Source of the DNA: Phaeospirillum sp.
GTDB taxonomy: Bacteria > Pseudomonadota > Alphaproteobacteria > Rhodospirillales > Magnetospirillaceae
Length of the DNA stretch: 41,233 nucleotides
Assembly: GCA_030824585.1 (NCBI GenBank)
Contig: JAVBXM010000011.1
Span: forward strand, 1-41,233
Reading direction: 5' to 3'
This document shows, piece by piece, positions 7,696 to 16,574 of this stretch. Numbering within the stretch: the stretch's first letter is position 1; every line of letters starts with the position of its first letter. Both the position numbers and the translations under genes were made by a program. The notes under the pieces are model-generated. The model was not told where the DNA came from, made no database searches, and saw nothing but the letters and a program-made list of their open reading frames with translations.

Positions 7696-7905
7696 CTAGA
7701 GGACCTTCAAATTGACCGCGGAGGTCTTGCCCTTGCGGGGGTCGCGCTCTTCTTCGAAGGAAACCTTCTGGCCGTCATTCAGCCCGGAGAGGCCTGCCCG
7801 CTCGACGGCAGAGATGTGCACAAACACGTCGGGACCACCATTGTCCGGAGCGATAAAGCCAAAACCCTTGGTGCTGTTGAACCACTTGACGCTGCCATTC
7901 GGCAT
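7696..7905 (-). CDS. Cold-shock domain protein (CspA family)
   Basis: A 69-residue protein that is one cold-shock (OB-fold) domain. The nucleic-acid-binding motifs are KGFGFI (RNP1, residues 13-18) and DVFVHIS (RNP2, residues 26-32), preceded by VKWFNSTKG. These proteins bind single-stranded RNA/DNA and melt mRNA structure; several paralogues per genome are usual and only some respond to cold. ATG 7905 has GGAG eight bases upstream. More than 200 bases of non-coding DNA lie upstream, room for the long structured leader often found on csp genes, though I could not identify a cold-box. Confidence 0.93.
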   Translation of the reverse strand: MPNGSVKWFNSTKGFGFIAPDNGGPDVFVHISAVERAGLSGLNDGQKVSFEEERDPRKGKTSAVNLKVL

Positions 7906-8430
7906 GAAGATTTCTCCGAAATTGAGATAGACAAGCCACGCGCTTCGCGACCTGCATCAGATACCGATCGCCCCCTGAGTTTCGCTCAAGGCATGATCGA
8001 CTCTGACAGTCTTCGTCGATTGTCGATCAAAAGCAAGCATTGCTCGCATCCCGCATCAAAAAGAGTGTCCTGACCGTGGTTCAGCCCGTGTGAGCCGCCG
8101 GGCATATTTCGGCCGGATTCCCCGCTATTCCGGGGCCTGCCGGGGTGCGGCAGCCCTACGGGATAAAATTGTATGCAATTCCTCAAGTCGGCGGTTTTGT
8201 GCCGGCCCCCTCATTTTTCGCTCATGAAAAAAGCCAAAGCCGCTATCCGACGGGGAGGAGGAGACGGTCAAAAGCTTAGCCAAGCTTGGCTAAGCGCGGG
8301 CGAAAATGGACCGGTTTGCCGCGTAATCTGGGTGCCGATGCGATAGCCGCCGCGCGGTCACGCCGACACCTCGCCGGATCGGCACCGGGGATGTTTCAGA
8401 GGATGGTGGGGCGAAAAATCATCGGGAGAT
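7906..8430. other. Non-coding region between csp and tRNA-Arg
   Basis: About 525 bases with no credible gene. The part next to csp should contain its promoter and leader. A 22-bp perfect palindrome at 8274-8295 with a T-run on its minus-strand exit side probably ends the tRNA transcript. Nothing else could be assigned. Confidence 0.5.
8270..8295 (-). terminator. 22-bp palindrome with T-run, possible tRNA-Arg terminator
   Basis: A perfect palindrome, 8274-8295, with half-site GCTTAGCCAAG. On the minus strand it can fold as GCTTAGCCA, loop AGCT, TGGCTAAGC, then TTTT. It lies 136 bases downstream of tRNA-Arg on the same strand. An operator is the alternative, because full symmetry is not needed for termination. 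Confidence 0.45.
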
Positions 8431-8507
<77 letters not shown>

Positions 8508-8939
8508 GCGGGTCTCGCCAAGGAACACTGACGACGAGAGGCGAGGTTTATAGCGCAGGCGCGCTGATGTGGGAAGGGGGAAGGTGGCTCTGCTTTCAGA
8601 GGGCCGAAGCTGGATTGCCGGCGCAGTGTGCCGAATTTGTGCCTGGGCGGTGGGGTCAATCTACTAGCCCAAGCTTCCCATTGGCGCGTTTCCGCGGCAA
8701 ACCTTGTCCATTCGGTGGGTTGCGAGTGCTCAGGTTCCCCCATGGCAGTCTTGTCCGGCAGTTTAGCAGATTGTCTCCGTGAATTGCCATGTTGACGGCA
8801 TCTTGATCCGCCCCTGGGCCTATGCAGGGTGATGCCGGGAAGTTCCGCCATATCGCGCGTTGCGTGCGATGGAGGGTGGTGGTTAACTCGGATGCAAGGG
8901 GACGGCTAGCTTGGCGCAACCAGCTGTTGGACGGACAGA
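8508..8939. other. Non-coding region upstream of the secreted orphan gene
   Basis: Holds the tRNA-Arg promoter (8547-8575) and the sequence shared with the downstream copy (8497-8517 and 8535-8559). From about 8600 to 8939 I see no gene and no clear promoter. The GC content falls toward the orphan gene. Confidence 0.45.
8547..8575 (-). promoter_or_regulatory. tRNA-Arg promoter
   Basis: Minus-strand TTCCCA (8570-8575), 17-base spacer, TATAAA (8547-8552), about 40 bases upstream of the mature tRNA 5' end. Four of six and five of six positions match the housekeeping sigma consensus. Confidence 0.6.
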
Positions 8940-9692
8940 ATGAGAGCCTCGGCCACCTGCTTTCTGCTTTGCGCCTTCATAGCCAGCGGCGCAGGCCTGC
9001 CTGTTAAGCATGTGCTGGCCACCGAGGCCCCCACTGAACGAGTTCCATTCGTTGGCTGCCCATCGGATGGCCAACAGGGGCCGACCCCACCCCCTGATGA
9101 TGCCGGGAGCACGCCGGCACTCCCTGTCTTGGCGGCTCGTCACCTCGCCTACTATGCGACATCGGATCTGGGGGTCCTGGCTCCGCGCGGGTGGAGTTGC
9201 TTCGGCCTTGTCGGATCAAGTGGCTCCAGCATCGTCGTAACCGCGATCCCTCATGTGCCGGAAGAGGTGTTCAAGGGAAACTTCAAACTCAGCGGGCCGG
9301 CAGTCCAGCTAACCAATTCTTTCGCCGGAACGTCGGGTAGGTTCAACATCGCCAGGGTGGCAGCCAGGCTGTTTCCCGAAAAGAAGTGGTTCGTCCAATT
9401 GGTGATCGATGAAGGGATCATGTCTCGGTCCGATTTCGAGTTCGCCCCATATCCGCGCGATCGGCTGAAAAGGCGAACCAGCGCAGATGTCGAATTCGAA
9501 ACGCCTGCCAATGAAGATGGCATGGGCACCAACAGCCTCTTGACGAGAGACGGCTTGCCAATTGAGGGCGTCGCGATCCTTGCCGAAGGGGAGGAGCCCG
9601 ATCTCCTGCAACTGGTCGTACGGCTACCGGACGAATTGCGTCGGCTGGCGCCGGTCATTATCGAGGCGCTACGGCTGCGCGGGTCTCGGTGA
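8940..9692 (+). CDS. Secreted protein of unknown function next to tRNA-Arg
   Basis: A 250-residue protein with a signal peptide (MRASATCFLLCAFIASGAGL). The mature part contains VPFVGCPSDGQQGP and LAYYATSDLGVLAPRGWSCF, a pattern I recall from uncharacterised secreted proteins; two cysteines (in VGCPSD and WSCF) might form a disulfide. No enzymatic motif is seen. The last residues, ALRLRGSR and the stop, are encoded by a truncated copy of the tRNA-Arg 5' end (9668-9688), so the natural C-terminus was probably replaced or ends by chance there. GC content is visibly lower and codon use less biased than in neighbours, which suggests acquisition. The ribosome site is weak (GGACGGACAGA before ATG). 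Confidence 0.7.
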   Translation: MRASATCFLLCAFIASGAGLPVKHVLATEAPTERVPFVGCPSDGQQGPTPPPDDAGSTPALPVLAARHLAYYATSDLGVLAPRGWSCFGLVGSSGSSIVVTAIPHVPEEVFKGNFKLSGPAVQLTNSFAGTSGRFNIARVAARLFPEKKWFVQLVIDEGIMSRSDFEFAPYPRDRLKRRTSADVEFETPANEDGMGTNSLLTRDGLPIEGVAILAEGEEPDLLQLVVRLPDELRRLAPVIIEALRLRGSR

Positions 9693-9718
9693 GCGAGAGG
9701 CGAGATTTATAGCGCAGG
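9668..9718 (-). pseudogene. Truncated second copy of tRNA-Arg promoter and 5' end
   Basis: Positions 9668-9688 are identical over 21 bases to 8497-8517, which includes the first 11 bases of tRNA-Arg. Positions 9694-9718 match 8535-8559 at 24 of 25 bases, including the TATAAA -10 box (plus-strand 9706-9711). The rest of the tRNA is missing; in its place is the 3' end of the secreted-protein gene. A 12-base difference separates the blocks in the two copies, and the -35 hexamer has decayed to TCCCCC. It cannot make a functional tRNA. Confidence 0.75.
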
Positions 9719-9854
9719 TCAGCGCAGGGGGGAGGTGGGCTAAAGCCGGTCGCTTGCGCGCTGTGCCGAAGATGTGGCTCGATGGCGGCACTCCTTCCAA
9801 CTGAGCCGTGCCAGAACCACGGCCGCGCCGCGCCGTCGTCGATGAGAGCCAGGC

Positions 9855-11471
9855 TCAAGCCGTCATGGGTAGGGTGAAGCAGAAGGTTGCTCCCCTGCCG
9901 GGCTCCCCGCGGGCCTCGATTTCGCCGCCGTGGCGGCGTATGACCCGCTGCACGGTGGCGAGGCCGATGCCGGTGCCGGGGAACTCGTCCTGCCGATGCA
10001 GGCGTTGGAAGGGGCGGAACAGCCGCGCCGCGTGCTTCATGTCGAATCCGGCGCCGTTGTCGGCGATGCAGATCCATCTTTGTCCGTCGCGTCGTTCGCT
10101 ATAGACGCGAATTTCCAGGAACGATGTATTGCCGCCGTATTTCCATGCGTTGCCGAGCAGATTGGTCATCGCCGTTTCCAGCATGCGCGGATCGCCCATG
10201 ACCACCAGGCCGGGCTCCACCTCGGTCGTCACCGAGCGCTGCGGCTCGGTGCGGGCCAGGCCGGCGAGCAGACGCCCCGCCATGGCCGATATGTCCACCG
10301 GTTCGCACGCGACCTCGCTCCGTGTCGTGCGCGAAAGGGTCAGAATGGCGTCGATCAGTTCGGCCATCTTGCGGCTGGCGCCAATGATTTCATCGATGAA
10401 TTGCCTGGCCTCTTCCGCCAGGGTGGGGCCGTAATCCTCGACCAGCGCCTGCGAGAAGCCATCCATGGCCCTCAGCGGCGCGCGCAGGTCGTGCGACACC
10501 GCGTAGGCGAAGGCGTCCAGCTCCTGGTTGCTCAGTTCGAGCGCCGTCGCGGTCGCCGCCAGTTCCGAGTACAGGGTCAATGTGTGATTCAACAAGACGA
10601 TAAGCACCACGACCGACGCCAGCAGGCCGGAGAGGCGTCCCAGGTAGAAGCCGACGTCGAAACGCCCGGCGTTAAGGACCGCCGAAAGCGCCACGTCGAA
10701 TAGCCAGGCGAACATCACGACCATCATCCAGAGGTCGAGCACTGACCGTCTCCGACGGCGCCAGCTCCATGCCGCCGCGGCAAATATGAGCCCCCACACC
10801 GACCCCACCACGAAGATCATGACGCCCGTGTAGTGGCTGCCGCGCATGATCGACGGCAAGGCGCTGGCATTTTCGTTGGTCAAGAGGACCAGCCCCGCCG
10901 CCAGGGCGAGGACCAGCAGAACGCAGGCGAGAATGGCTTGCCACGGCGGCCGTTGCGTCGTCGCGCCGTCCAACCTGAAGTAGGCCATGACGGCGAGCGG
11001 AAATCCGGCGTGCCAGAACATATACAGCCACGCGGTGCTCTGGGGGCCGGCGCCGAGAAGCCCCGCCGGCGCGAAAAGGCCAGGAAAGGTCAGCATATGG
11101 GCGATGGCCATGACGCCGGTGAAAAGGTAGCCGCTGGCCAGGATCATCAGTGGGCGCGAACGCAGAATCGACGCATTGCCAAAGAGCAGCACGGCCGTGA
11201 TGAGATCGCTGACGACCAGAATGGACTGGTAGATGGCGACGAATACCGGAAACGGTGTCAGCGGAACCTTGGCGAATGGAACGGACAACAGGAAGATCGC
11301 GCAGGATGCGACAACCACGGTGACGGCAAGCCGCCGCTCCGCCGCCGTGGGCGGCAAGGTGGAAATGAACAGCTGATGCCCGGAGGTATCCGGGGACAAT
11401 TCTATCCCACCAGCAGGTTGCGAACGCTGATCCATGACGACCGACCGTTCCGTTCCATGGCCCTTACTCAT
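9855..11471 (-). CDS. MASE4-domain membrane histidine kinase
   Basis: With the start at 11471 the protein has 538 residues. Residues about 45-300 contain seven to eight hydrophobic helices matching the MASE4 membrane sensor domain (FPVFVAIYQSILVVSDLITA, LTFPGLFAPAGLLGAGPQ, AWLYMFWHAGFPL). A HisKA domain follows with phospho-acceptor H327 (AVSHDLRAPLRAM), then a HATPase_c domain with N box (TNLLGNAWKYGG), G1 (IADNGAGFD) and G2 (GTGIGLATVQRV). It should autophosphorylate in response to an unknown membrane signal. No response regulator is adjacent, so it is an orphan kinase. Start: ATG 11471 has GGGAG just upstream; ATG 11435 and an upstream TTG at 11606 are alternatives. Confidence 0.88.
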   Translation of the reverse strand: MSKGHGTERSVVMDQRSQPAGGIELSPDTSGHQLFISTLPPTAAERRLAVTVVVASCAIFLLSVPFAKVPLTPFPVFVAIYQSILVVSDLITAVLLFGNASILRSRPLMILASGYLFTGVMAIAHMLTFPGLFAPAGLLGAGPQSTAWLYMFWHAGFPLAVMAYFRLDGATTQRPPWQAILACVLLVLALAAGLVLLTNENASALPSIMRGSHYTGVMIFVVGSVWGLIFAAAAWSWRRRRRSVLDLWMMVVMFAWLFDVALSAVLNAGRFDVGFYLGRLSGLLASVVVLIVLLNHTLTLYSELAATATALELSNQELDAFAYAVSHDLRAPLRAMDGFSQALVEDYGPTLAEEARQFIDEIIGASRKMAELIDAILTLSRTTRSEVACEPVDISAMAGRLLAGLARTEPQRSVTTEVEPGLVVMGDPRMLETAMTNLLGNAWKYGGNTSFLEIRVYSERRDGQRWICIADNGAGFDMKHAARLFRPFQRLHRQDEFPGTGIGLATVQRVIRRHGGEIEARGEPGRGATFCFTLPMTA

Positions 11472-11975
11472 CTGCTCCCAGGTCGGAGCCGGAACGGTGG
11501 CATCCCGGCCGGTCCGGAAAAGGCCTGACGCGCCAGCCGCCTTCAGGCTCGTCGTCGCGTCGGCGCCCCGATTGTCATCATAGTAACCGGGGCAACCTGC
11601 GCGCAAAAGTCATTTTGCGTGTCATTTCATCACCGCATGCGTGCCGCCGGGGACGCATCCATGTGGGTTTGGCCGCAATGTGGCGAGATGGGAGGCCAGG
11701 GGGGCGCCGGAAATGGAGGCATCGAGGGCCGATGACTGCATGCAGATATGGTTGTCAGCTAAAAAAACTTCGATAGTCTCAACAACTGTTCGGGCTTGGG
11801 CCAGTGTATCGGGTGTCGAAAACCAAGACGATGACAGCACTGGCCGGCCTGTTCCGGCGGCATGGACTGCCGTCTTGGCCCGAAACATCACGGCCGGTGT
11901 TTTGCTCGAGAACAAACCGGAAGGGGGAGAACCCTGGCTTGGACCACCTTTGAATAGGCGCGGGAGACGGCCTGA
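11472..11975. other. Divergent intergenic region, MASE4 kinase / DUF4239-like gene
   Basis: About 500 bases without a supported gene; the first 135 could be coding if the kinase starts upstream. It contains an AT-rich patch with a possible plus-strand promoter, TTGTCA (11752-11757), 16-base spacer, TAGTCT (11774-11779), giving a leader of about 190 bases for the gene at 11976. The match is weak. Confidence 0.35.
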
Positions 11976-12767
11976 ATGCTGACTGTATTGACTCTTCCTT
12001 TGTGGGCGCAGGCCCTGGTTACCATTGGCGGCGCCTTGCTGGTGGCGCTGAGCTTGCGGTGGTTGATCTATTGCTTGCCCCCGGGACCGATGCTCGACCG
12101 CGCCCGCGATGTGGCCAATCTCATGCGCCAGCCCACCACCACCTTCGTCGCCCTGACCCTGGCCTTGAGCGGGGTTGAGGTCATCAGCGAGCTTCATCGG
12201 GCCGGCGCCGATGCCGGGCGGGAGGCCGGCGTGCTGGAGCGGCTTCATCGCGACTCGGTCGCCTATGGCGGGATCGGCTCGGCCGAGTTCGGCGAGACCC
12301 TGGTGAATTATGTGCAGAGTGTCGTCGATGTGGAGTGGCATTCCATGCGCGGGATGGAGGAAAACCGTGCGACCAAGGCGCTGTTCGACCAGCTTCTGGT
12401 CATTTCCCATCAGATGCGCGCCGCAGATACCCGTGAACAGATGTGGCTGACCGACATGGTCAGCCAACTCAACGTCGCCGCCGATCTCCGCCGGGCCAGA
12501 ATCTCCCACGCCCAGGAGAGCATGCCCCTGATCTTCTACGTGGTCAGCATCAGCAGTTGCATGGTCGTGCTCGGCTTTGCCTCGCTGGCACCCCAGGGCT
12601 GGGGCGGCGGGATCATTATCGGCAGCTATGCCGTCGTCGTCGGCCTGGCTCTGTTGCTGGTGGTCAGCCTCGACCTGCCGTTCAGCGGCACCCAGGGCGT
12701 CAAGCCCGATGAGTTCAAGGCCATTTTGGAAAACATCCACCTGCGGATCGCTTCCAGGAATGTTTAG
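11976..12767 (+). CDS. DUF4239-like (bestrophin-like) membrane protein
   Basis: A 263-residue integral membrane protein. It has hydrophobic segments at about residues 5-34 and a pair near 182-230 (PLIFYVVSISSCMVVLGFASL and GGGIIIGSYAVVVGLALLLVV), with a long soluble middle part rich in acidic and basic residues (about 70-175). This layout and the closing LDLPFSG motif match DUF4239, described as bestrophin-like, whose role is unproven; anion conduction is only a hypothesis. The start has GGGAG about eight bases upstream. The next gene, a tiny unknown protein, follows after 124 bases. Confidence 0.7.
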   Translation: MLTVLTLPLWAQALVTIGGALLVALSLRWLIYCLPPGPMLDRARDVANLMRQPTTTFVALTLALSGVEVISELHRAGADAGREAGVLERLHRDSVAYGGIGSAEFGETLVNYVQSVVDVEWHSMRGMEENRATKALFDQLLVISHQMRAADTREQMWLTDMVSQLNVAADLRRARISHAQESMPLIFYVVSISSCMVVLGFASLAPQGWGGGIIIGSYAVVVGLALLLVVSLDLPFSGTQGVKPDEFKAILENIHLRIASRNV

Positions 12768-12891
12768 AGGCATAACATTTGTGCATGGCAGCATTTCCGC
12801 ATGGTGGGAATGTGATCTTCGGGAACCACCTTCATCGCAAAACCGGGCAAAACTGGCGATGCGCGGGATGCTGCTGCTGAGGAGATCGGCA

Positions 12892-13095
12892 ATGCCGAAG
12901 TTTCTTGTTTCCATTACCCGGGACGTGGCCAGGCCGGACATTCTCGAGGTCACCGCCGACAGCCCGGATGAAGCCCGCTGGGTTGCGCTTTCCAGCTGCG
13001 ACGCCTGGATGGGCGTCGACATGGGCGTCGTCACCGTGACGCCCGTCGCCACCCCGGCCGATGACAAGCTGTCGGCGCTCAGGAGCGCCGCGTAA
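12892..13095 (+). CDS. Small 67-residue protein of unknown function
   Basis: MPKFLVSITRDVARPDILEV..., 67 residues, no signal or membrane segment. I recognise no family. The pattern (FLVSITRDV, ILEVTADSPDEARWVALSSC, VVTVTPV) fits a small beta-alpha-beta domain. GGAG at 12881-12884, seven bases before ATG 12892, supports translation, and codon use keeps GC at third positions. It lies between the DUF4239-like and lipoprotein genes, all on one strand. Confidence 0.65.
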   Translation: MPKFLVSITRDVARPDILEVTADSPDEARWVALSSCDAWMGVDMGVVTVTPVATPADDKLSALRSAA

Positions 13096-13280
13096 TCCTT
13101 GCCCCTTTGGCGGATGCCCAGCCGTATCCGCCGAAGAAAGCATTGCTGAAGAGATTCCAAGGTGACGCACGTGTCACATTGCCGGTTCTCAGCCCACACT
13201 CCAAATGGTAGCTTCCGCGTGGAAATTCCAACTTCATGCGTTGCGCGTATCCATTGGCGGAATTGGGCGGGAAGCTATCG

Positions 13281-13937
13281 ATGACAAAGAATTTTACCGT
13301 TCTGGCCTGTGTTGCCGTGGCCCTTGTCCTTTCCGCCTGCAAGGCCGATCAGGCGGCCATGGCGCCGTCATCCACCGTTCCCGTGGTGGCGCAACCCATG
13401 GCCCCGTTCGATGCGCGGACGATCGCCGCCACGGTGAACCCCGAGGAAATCACCCTCTATGACGGCGACGACAAGAAGGCGATGCGCTATCTGATACCGC
13501 AACTGCGCACTGCCGCCCGGGCTCTCGGCTTCGGCGGCGTGGCCCAATACGCGGTCCTGCGGGGGGCGCGGGCCAACCTGCGCCTGGAAAACCGGCAGCC
13601 CCGGTTCCTGTTCGCGGTCCCCAGCAACGCCCAGCCTGAAAGCTACATCACCGTGGCCAATTTTGCCGTCCGCGACAACGGTACCCGCGAGGTCATCGTG
13701 GGCGGCGGGTTCATGAGCTATTCCACCGGTATCCACCAGGACCGGATCGTCCCCACCACCATCGAAAAGGTTGCCGACCAGTCGAAGGCGCCCAAGGGCT
13801 TCGTCCTGTACGTGGCGACCGTCACCTCCCCGCTGCCCAGCGGAGAGTACTCGGTGGTTTTCTATACCAGCCAGGTGCGTTCGATCGGCTTCTTCTCGCA
13901 TGCCCTGGACAGCTATTTCGATTTCGGTGTGGGCTGA
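13281..13937 (+). CDS. Lipoprotein of unknown function
   Basis: A 218-residue protein with a lipoprotein signal peptide (FTVLACVAVALVLSAC; lipobox LSAC with the acylated Cys at residue 20). After the Ala/Pro-rich linker comes a domain with TLYDGDDKKAMRYLIPQLRTAA and a beta-rich C-terminal half (FVLYVATVTSPLPSGEYSVVFY). No enzymatic motif is visible. It would be anchored to the inner or outer membrane facing the periplasm. ATG 13281 is chosen because it places the signal peptide at the N-terminus; an ATG at 13236 would add 15 unlikely residues. Confidence 0.72.
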   Translation: MTKNFTVLACVAVALVLSACKADQAAMAPSSTVPVVAQPMAPFDARTIAATVNPEEITLYDGDDKKAMRYLIPQLRTAARALGFGGVAQYAVLRGARANLRLENRQPRFLFAVPSNAQPESYITVANFAVRDNGTREVIVGGGFMSYSTGIHQDRIVPTTIEKVADQSKAPKGFVLYVATVTSPLPSGEYSVVFYTSQVRSIGFFSHALDSYFDFGVG

Positions 13938-13965
13938 GACCGGGAAGGCCGGGCAGGAGGGCTTC

Positions 13966-15057
13966 CTACCGGGACGGCTTGAAGCGGGACGGGACGAGCC
14001 GGCGCATGCCGCCGCCCGCCACGGTCCGGAAGCCCGGGCTGTGGAGGCAAATTCCCCCCAGCAGCCCGACAAAGCTTCCCAGGCAGGTATCGATGAACCG
14101 CGCCTGGATCAGGGCGGTCGGCGAGCCGTGCCCCAGGATTGCGGCGTCGGCGAGCAGGATGGTCAGGGGCGTGATGAAGACCACCGCGAAGGCGTAATGC
14201 CGGACCACCACCGTCTCGATGATGAAGGTGAGGAGGATCATGGTGACCGAGATGCTCCACATGTCCAGCGGCAGCGATAAGATCCCCCAGGCTACCGCCA
14301 GGCCGATTCCGGTGCCCAGGATGCGGTGCAATTGCCGGCTCCACACCGCGCGCAGCGAGGCCCCCTGGACCACCGCCAGACAACTGACCGGCACCCAGTA
14401 GGCCTTTTCCATCTGCAGCACCTGGGCCAGGGCCAGGGACACGCCGACGCAGGCGCCGATCACCACGGAATCGAAGACCACGAAGTCGAAGGTCGGTTCG
14501 GGCAGCGGCTGGACCGGCTGGGGCGGGCGCAGGCGCAGGGTGTAAACGCTGTAGAAAAAGGCGATCAGGGTGGCCAGCAGGGTTCCCATGCTCATCAGAC
14601 CGACCATCAGGGGAACCTGCATGAGGTCCACGGGGGAATAGGCCCCGATGGAGGCCGCCATGATGAAGAACAGGCTGCCCGGCACGCCGACGCGGTAGAA
14701 GCGGCACAGCATGGTGGTCAGGATCGCGATGAAGATAAGCACGGGCATCATCAGCACCGGGACGAGGTGGCTCATGACGCCCAGGGCGTAGCAGGCGGTC
14801 AGGGCGAAGGCCGAGGCCATCAGCGACACCATGCGGTGATAAAGCGGCGTCGGCGGCAGATACAGGAAGACCAGCCCGCCCAAAGACGACACCAGCCCGT
14901 AATCCAGGCGGCCGAAATAGGCTCCCACCAGCAGGGGCAGGCCCGACGCCAGGGATGCGGCGAAAGGCATCTGCCACAGGCGGTCGCTGGGATGGATGGT
15001 CGTGAGGTGGCGGAACTCCTCCCTGAGGAACCCCACCAGATCGCTCCATGTGCGCAT
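13966..15057 (-). CDS. FUSC-like membrane protein, putative exporter
   Basis: A 363-residue protein with about ten hydrophobic segments in two groups separated by a hydrophilic linker (LRLRPPQPVQPLPEPTFD), each group with a similar helical pattern (FAASLASGLPLLVGAYFGRLD; SVVIGACVGVSLALAQVLQ). The motif EKAYWVPVSCLAVVQGASLRAVWSRQLHRILGTGIG matches the conserved FUSC/YccS core of proton-driven aromatic acid or fusaric acid exporters. It lacks a large cytoplasmic domain. Start 15057 (ATG) is preferred over an in-frame GTG at 15132, which would add a polar N-terminal stretch. It is convergent with the lipoprotein gene, 28 bases apart. Confidence 0.8.
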   Translation of the reverse strand: MRTWSDLVGFLREEFRHLTTIHPSDRLWQMPFAASLASGLPLLVGAYFGRLDYGLVSSLGGLVFLYLPPTPLYHRMVSLMASAFALTACYALGVMSHLVPVLMMPVLIFIAILTTMLCRFYRVGVPGSLFFIMAASIGAYSPVDLMQVPLMVGLMSMGTLLATLIAFFYSVYTLRLRPPQPVQPLPEPTFDFVVFDSVVIGACVGVSLALAQVLQMEKAYWVPVSCLAVVQGASLRAVWSRQLHRILGTGIGLAVAWGILSLPLDMWSISVTMILLTFIIETVVVRHYAFAVVFITPLTILLADAAILGHGSPTALIQARFIDTCLGSFVGLLGGICLHSPGFRTVAGGGMRRLVPSRFKPSR

Positions 15058-15263
15058 TGCCGACGCCGTCCTGTCCTCGCGCCTTCTACTTCCACTATCG
15101 CACGCTTGCGGCGGCCAAGTCGAACGGGTCACGCCCCGGGAGGATAGCGCATCCTGTTCGGCGGAAGCCTCTCCGATTGACGGGGGCCTGGGATGCGATA
15201 ATGGCTGGCGAAGCTCGGTGGACCCGGCTTCACCCCGCGGGACGGCTCGGCCGCCTCGCGATG

Positions 15264-16574
15264 CTACAATACCGTCTTCAACTCGCCGAGGAAGTCTCCC
15301 ACCACGGTGTTGAGCTGTTCCGACTGGCGGGACAACTGGTGGGCGGCGGTCAGCACGTCGCCGGCGGCCTGGCCGGTCTGGTCGGCTCCTTCCGAGAGCT
15401 TGTGGACGTTGCCGCTGACCTGGTTGGCCCCGGCCGAGGCGCGCTCCACGTTGCGGGCGATCTCGCGGGTGGCGGCGCTTTGCTGCTCCACCGAGGCGGC
15501 GATGGCGGTGGTGTAGCGGTTGATGTCGGTGATGGTGCCGGCGATGGAGCGGATGGCTCCGGCGGTGCCGGTGGCCGCCGACTGGACGGCGGCGATCTGT
15601 CCGGCGATCTCGCTGGTGGCCTTGGCGGTCTGGGTCGCCAGGGTCTTGACCTCGTTGGCGACCACCGCGAAGCCCTTGCCCGCCTCGCCGGCCCGCGCCG
15701 CCTCGATGGTGGCGTTGAGCGCCAGCAGATTGGTCTGGGACGCGATGTCGTTGATCAGGTTCACCACTTCGCCGATCTTGCTGGAGGATTCGGCCAGGCT
15801 TTCAACCATGACGTTGGTCCGGGCGGCCTGATCCATGGCGGCGTTGGCGATGGCGGTGGATTGATCCACCTGCCGGCTGATCTCGTTGATGGCGGCCGAC
15901 AATTCCTCGGCGGCGGCGGCCACCGTCTCCACATTGGTCGAGGCCTCCTCGGCGGCGGCGGCGACGGTGGTGGCGGTGCCGCTGGTGTCGGCGGCGGTCT
16001 GCTCCATACCCTGGGCGGTGGCCTGCAGTTCCGTGGCGGCGGCGGCGGTCAGCCGCACCACCGAACCGACCGTATCTTCGAAACGACGGGTGACGGTGGC
16101 GAAATCGCCGACCTTGCGTTCGATGGCGCCGGTGGCGGCGTTGATGGCGCGGGCGCCATGCAGGAAATGGCCCATCATGCCGCGCTCGACGATCCGGCGG
16201 TGGTACTGTCCCTGGGCCACGTGCTCCATGGAGGCCGACGCCTCGCGCACGAAGCTGTCGGAGCGGTCGATCAGTTCGTTGATCGAATGCAGCAATTCGC
16301 CGACCCGCCCTCCTTCGTGGATTCCCACCAGCCGGGCCTCGAAATCGCCCCGCGCCACCGCCTGCACGGTCCTCACCGCGCTGTCGATGACCCGCCGCAG
16401 CCGCGAGATGCAGACCATGGCCGCCAGCGCGGCCGCCAGCCCGGCCACGGCGATTCCCACGCTCAGGGGGGAGGCGCGGCCGGTCATGGCTTCGGCCGCC
16501 GGGATCAGGACGAACAGGGCCGCCGAGGCGATGACCGCCAGCCGGGCCCTATAGAGAGAAGATGAACTGGTCAT
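15264..16574 (-). CDS. Methyl-accepting chemotaxis protein without periplasmic domain (CetA-like)
   Basis: A 436-residue chemoreceptor. Two hydrophobic helices at about residues 9-28 and 38-57 are joined by a loop of roughly ten residues, so there is no periplasmic ligand domain. HAMP-like sequence follows (55-110), then the long coiled-coil signalling domain with the conserved hairpin tip [20 protein letters not shown] (CheA/CheW contact). Its start overlaps the upstream PAS gene by 26 bases in another frame, so the two are translationally coupled. Together they have the parts of Aer split over two chains, as in Campylobacter CetA (receptor) and CetB (PAS). It probably takes its input from that PAS protein. 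Confidence 0.9.
   Translation of the reverse strand: MTSSSSLYRARLAVIASAALFVLIPAAEAMTGRASPLSVGIAVAGLAAALAAMVCISRLRRVIDSAVRTVQAVARGDFEARLVGIHEGGRVGELLHSINELIDRSDSFVREASASMEHVAQGQYHRRIVERGMMGHFLHGARAINAATGAIERKVGDFATVTRRFEDTVGSVVRLTAAAATELQATAQGMEQTAADTSGTATTVAAAAEEASTNVETVAAAAEELSAAINEISRQVDQSTAIANAAMDQAARTNVMVESLAESSSKIGEVVNLINDIASQTNLLALNATIEAARAGEAGKGFAVVANEVKTLATQTAKATSEIAGQIAAVQSAATGTAGAIRSIAGTITDINRYTTAIAASVEQQSAATREIARNVERASAGANQVSGNVHKLSEGADQTGQAAGDVLTAAHQLSRQSEQLNTVVGDFLGELKTVL

Noticed and set aside
8508-9667. Small integrative element inserted at tRNA-Arg
   Set aside because: No integrase or recombinase gene is present, the repeats extend beyond a simple core, and the duplicated part is the tRNA 5' end plus promoter, not the usual 3' end. 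Reported instead as a duplication or rearrangement.
9781-9812. tRNA-like D-arm sequence (GGCTCAGTTGG on the minus strand) next to the truncated tRNA copy
   Set aside because: Only the D-arm-like stretch is recognisable; no acceptor, anticodon or T stem can be paired, so I do not call a tRNA remnant here.
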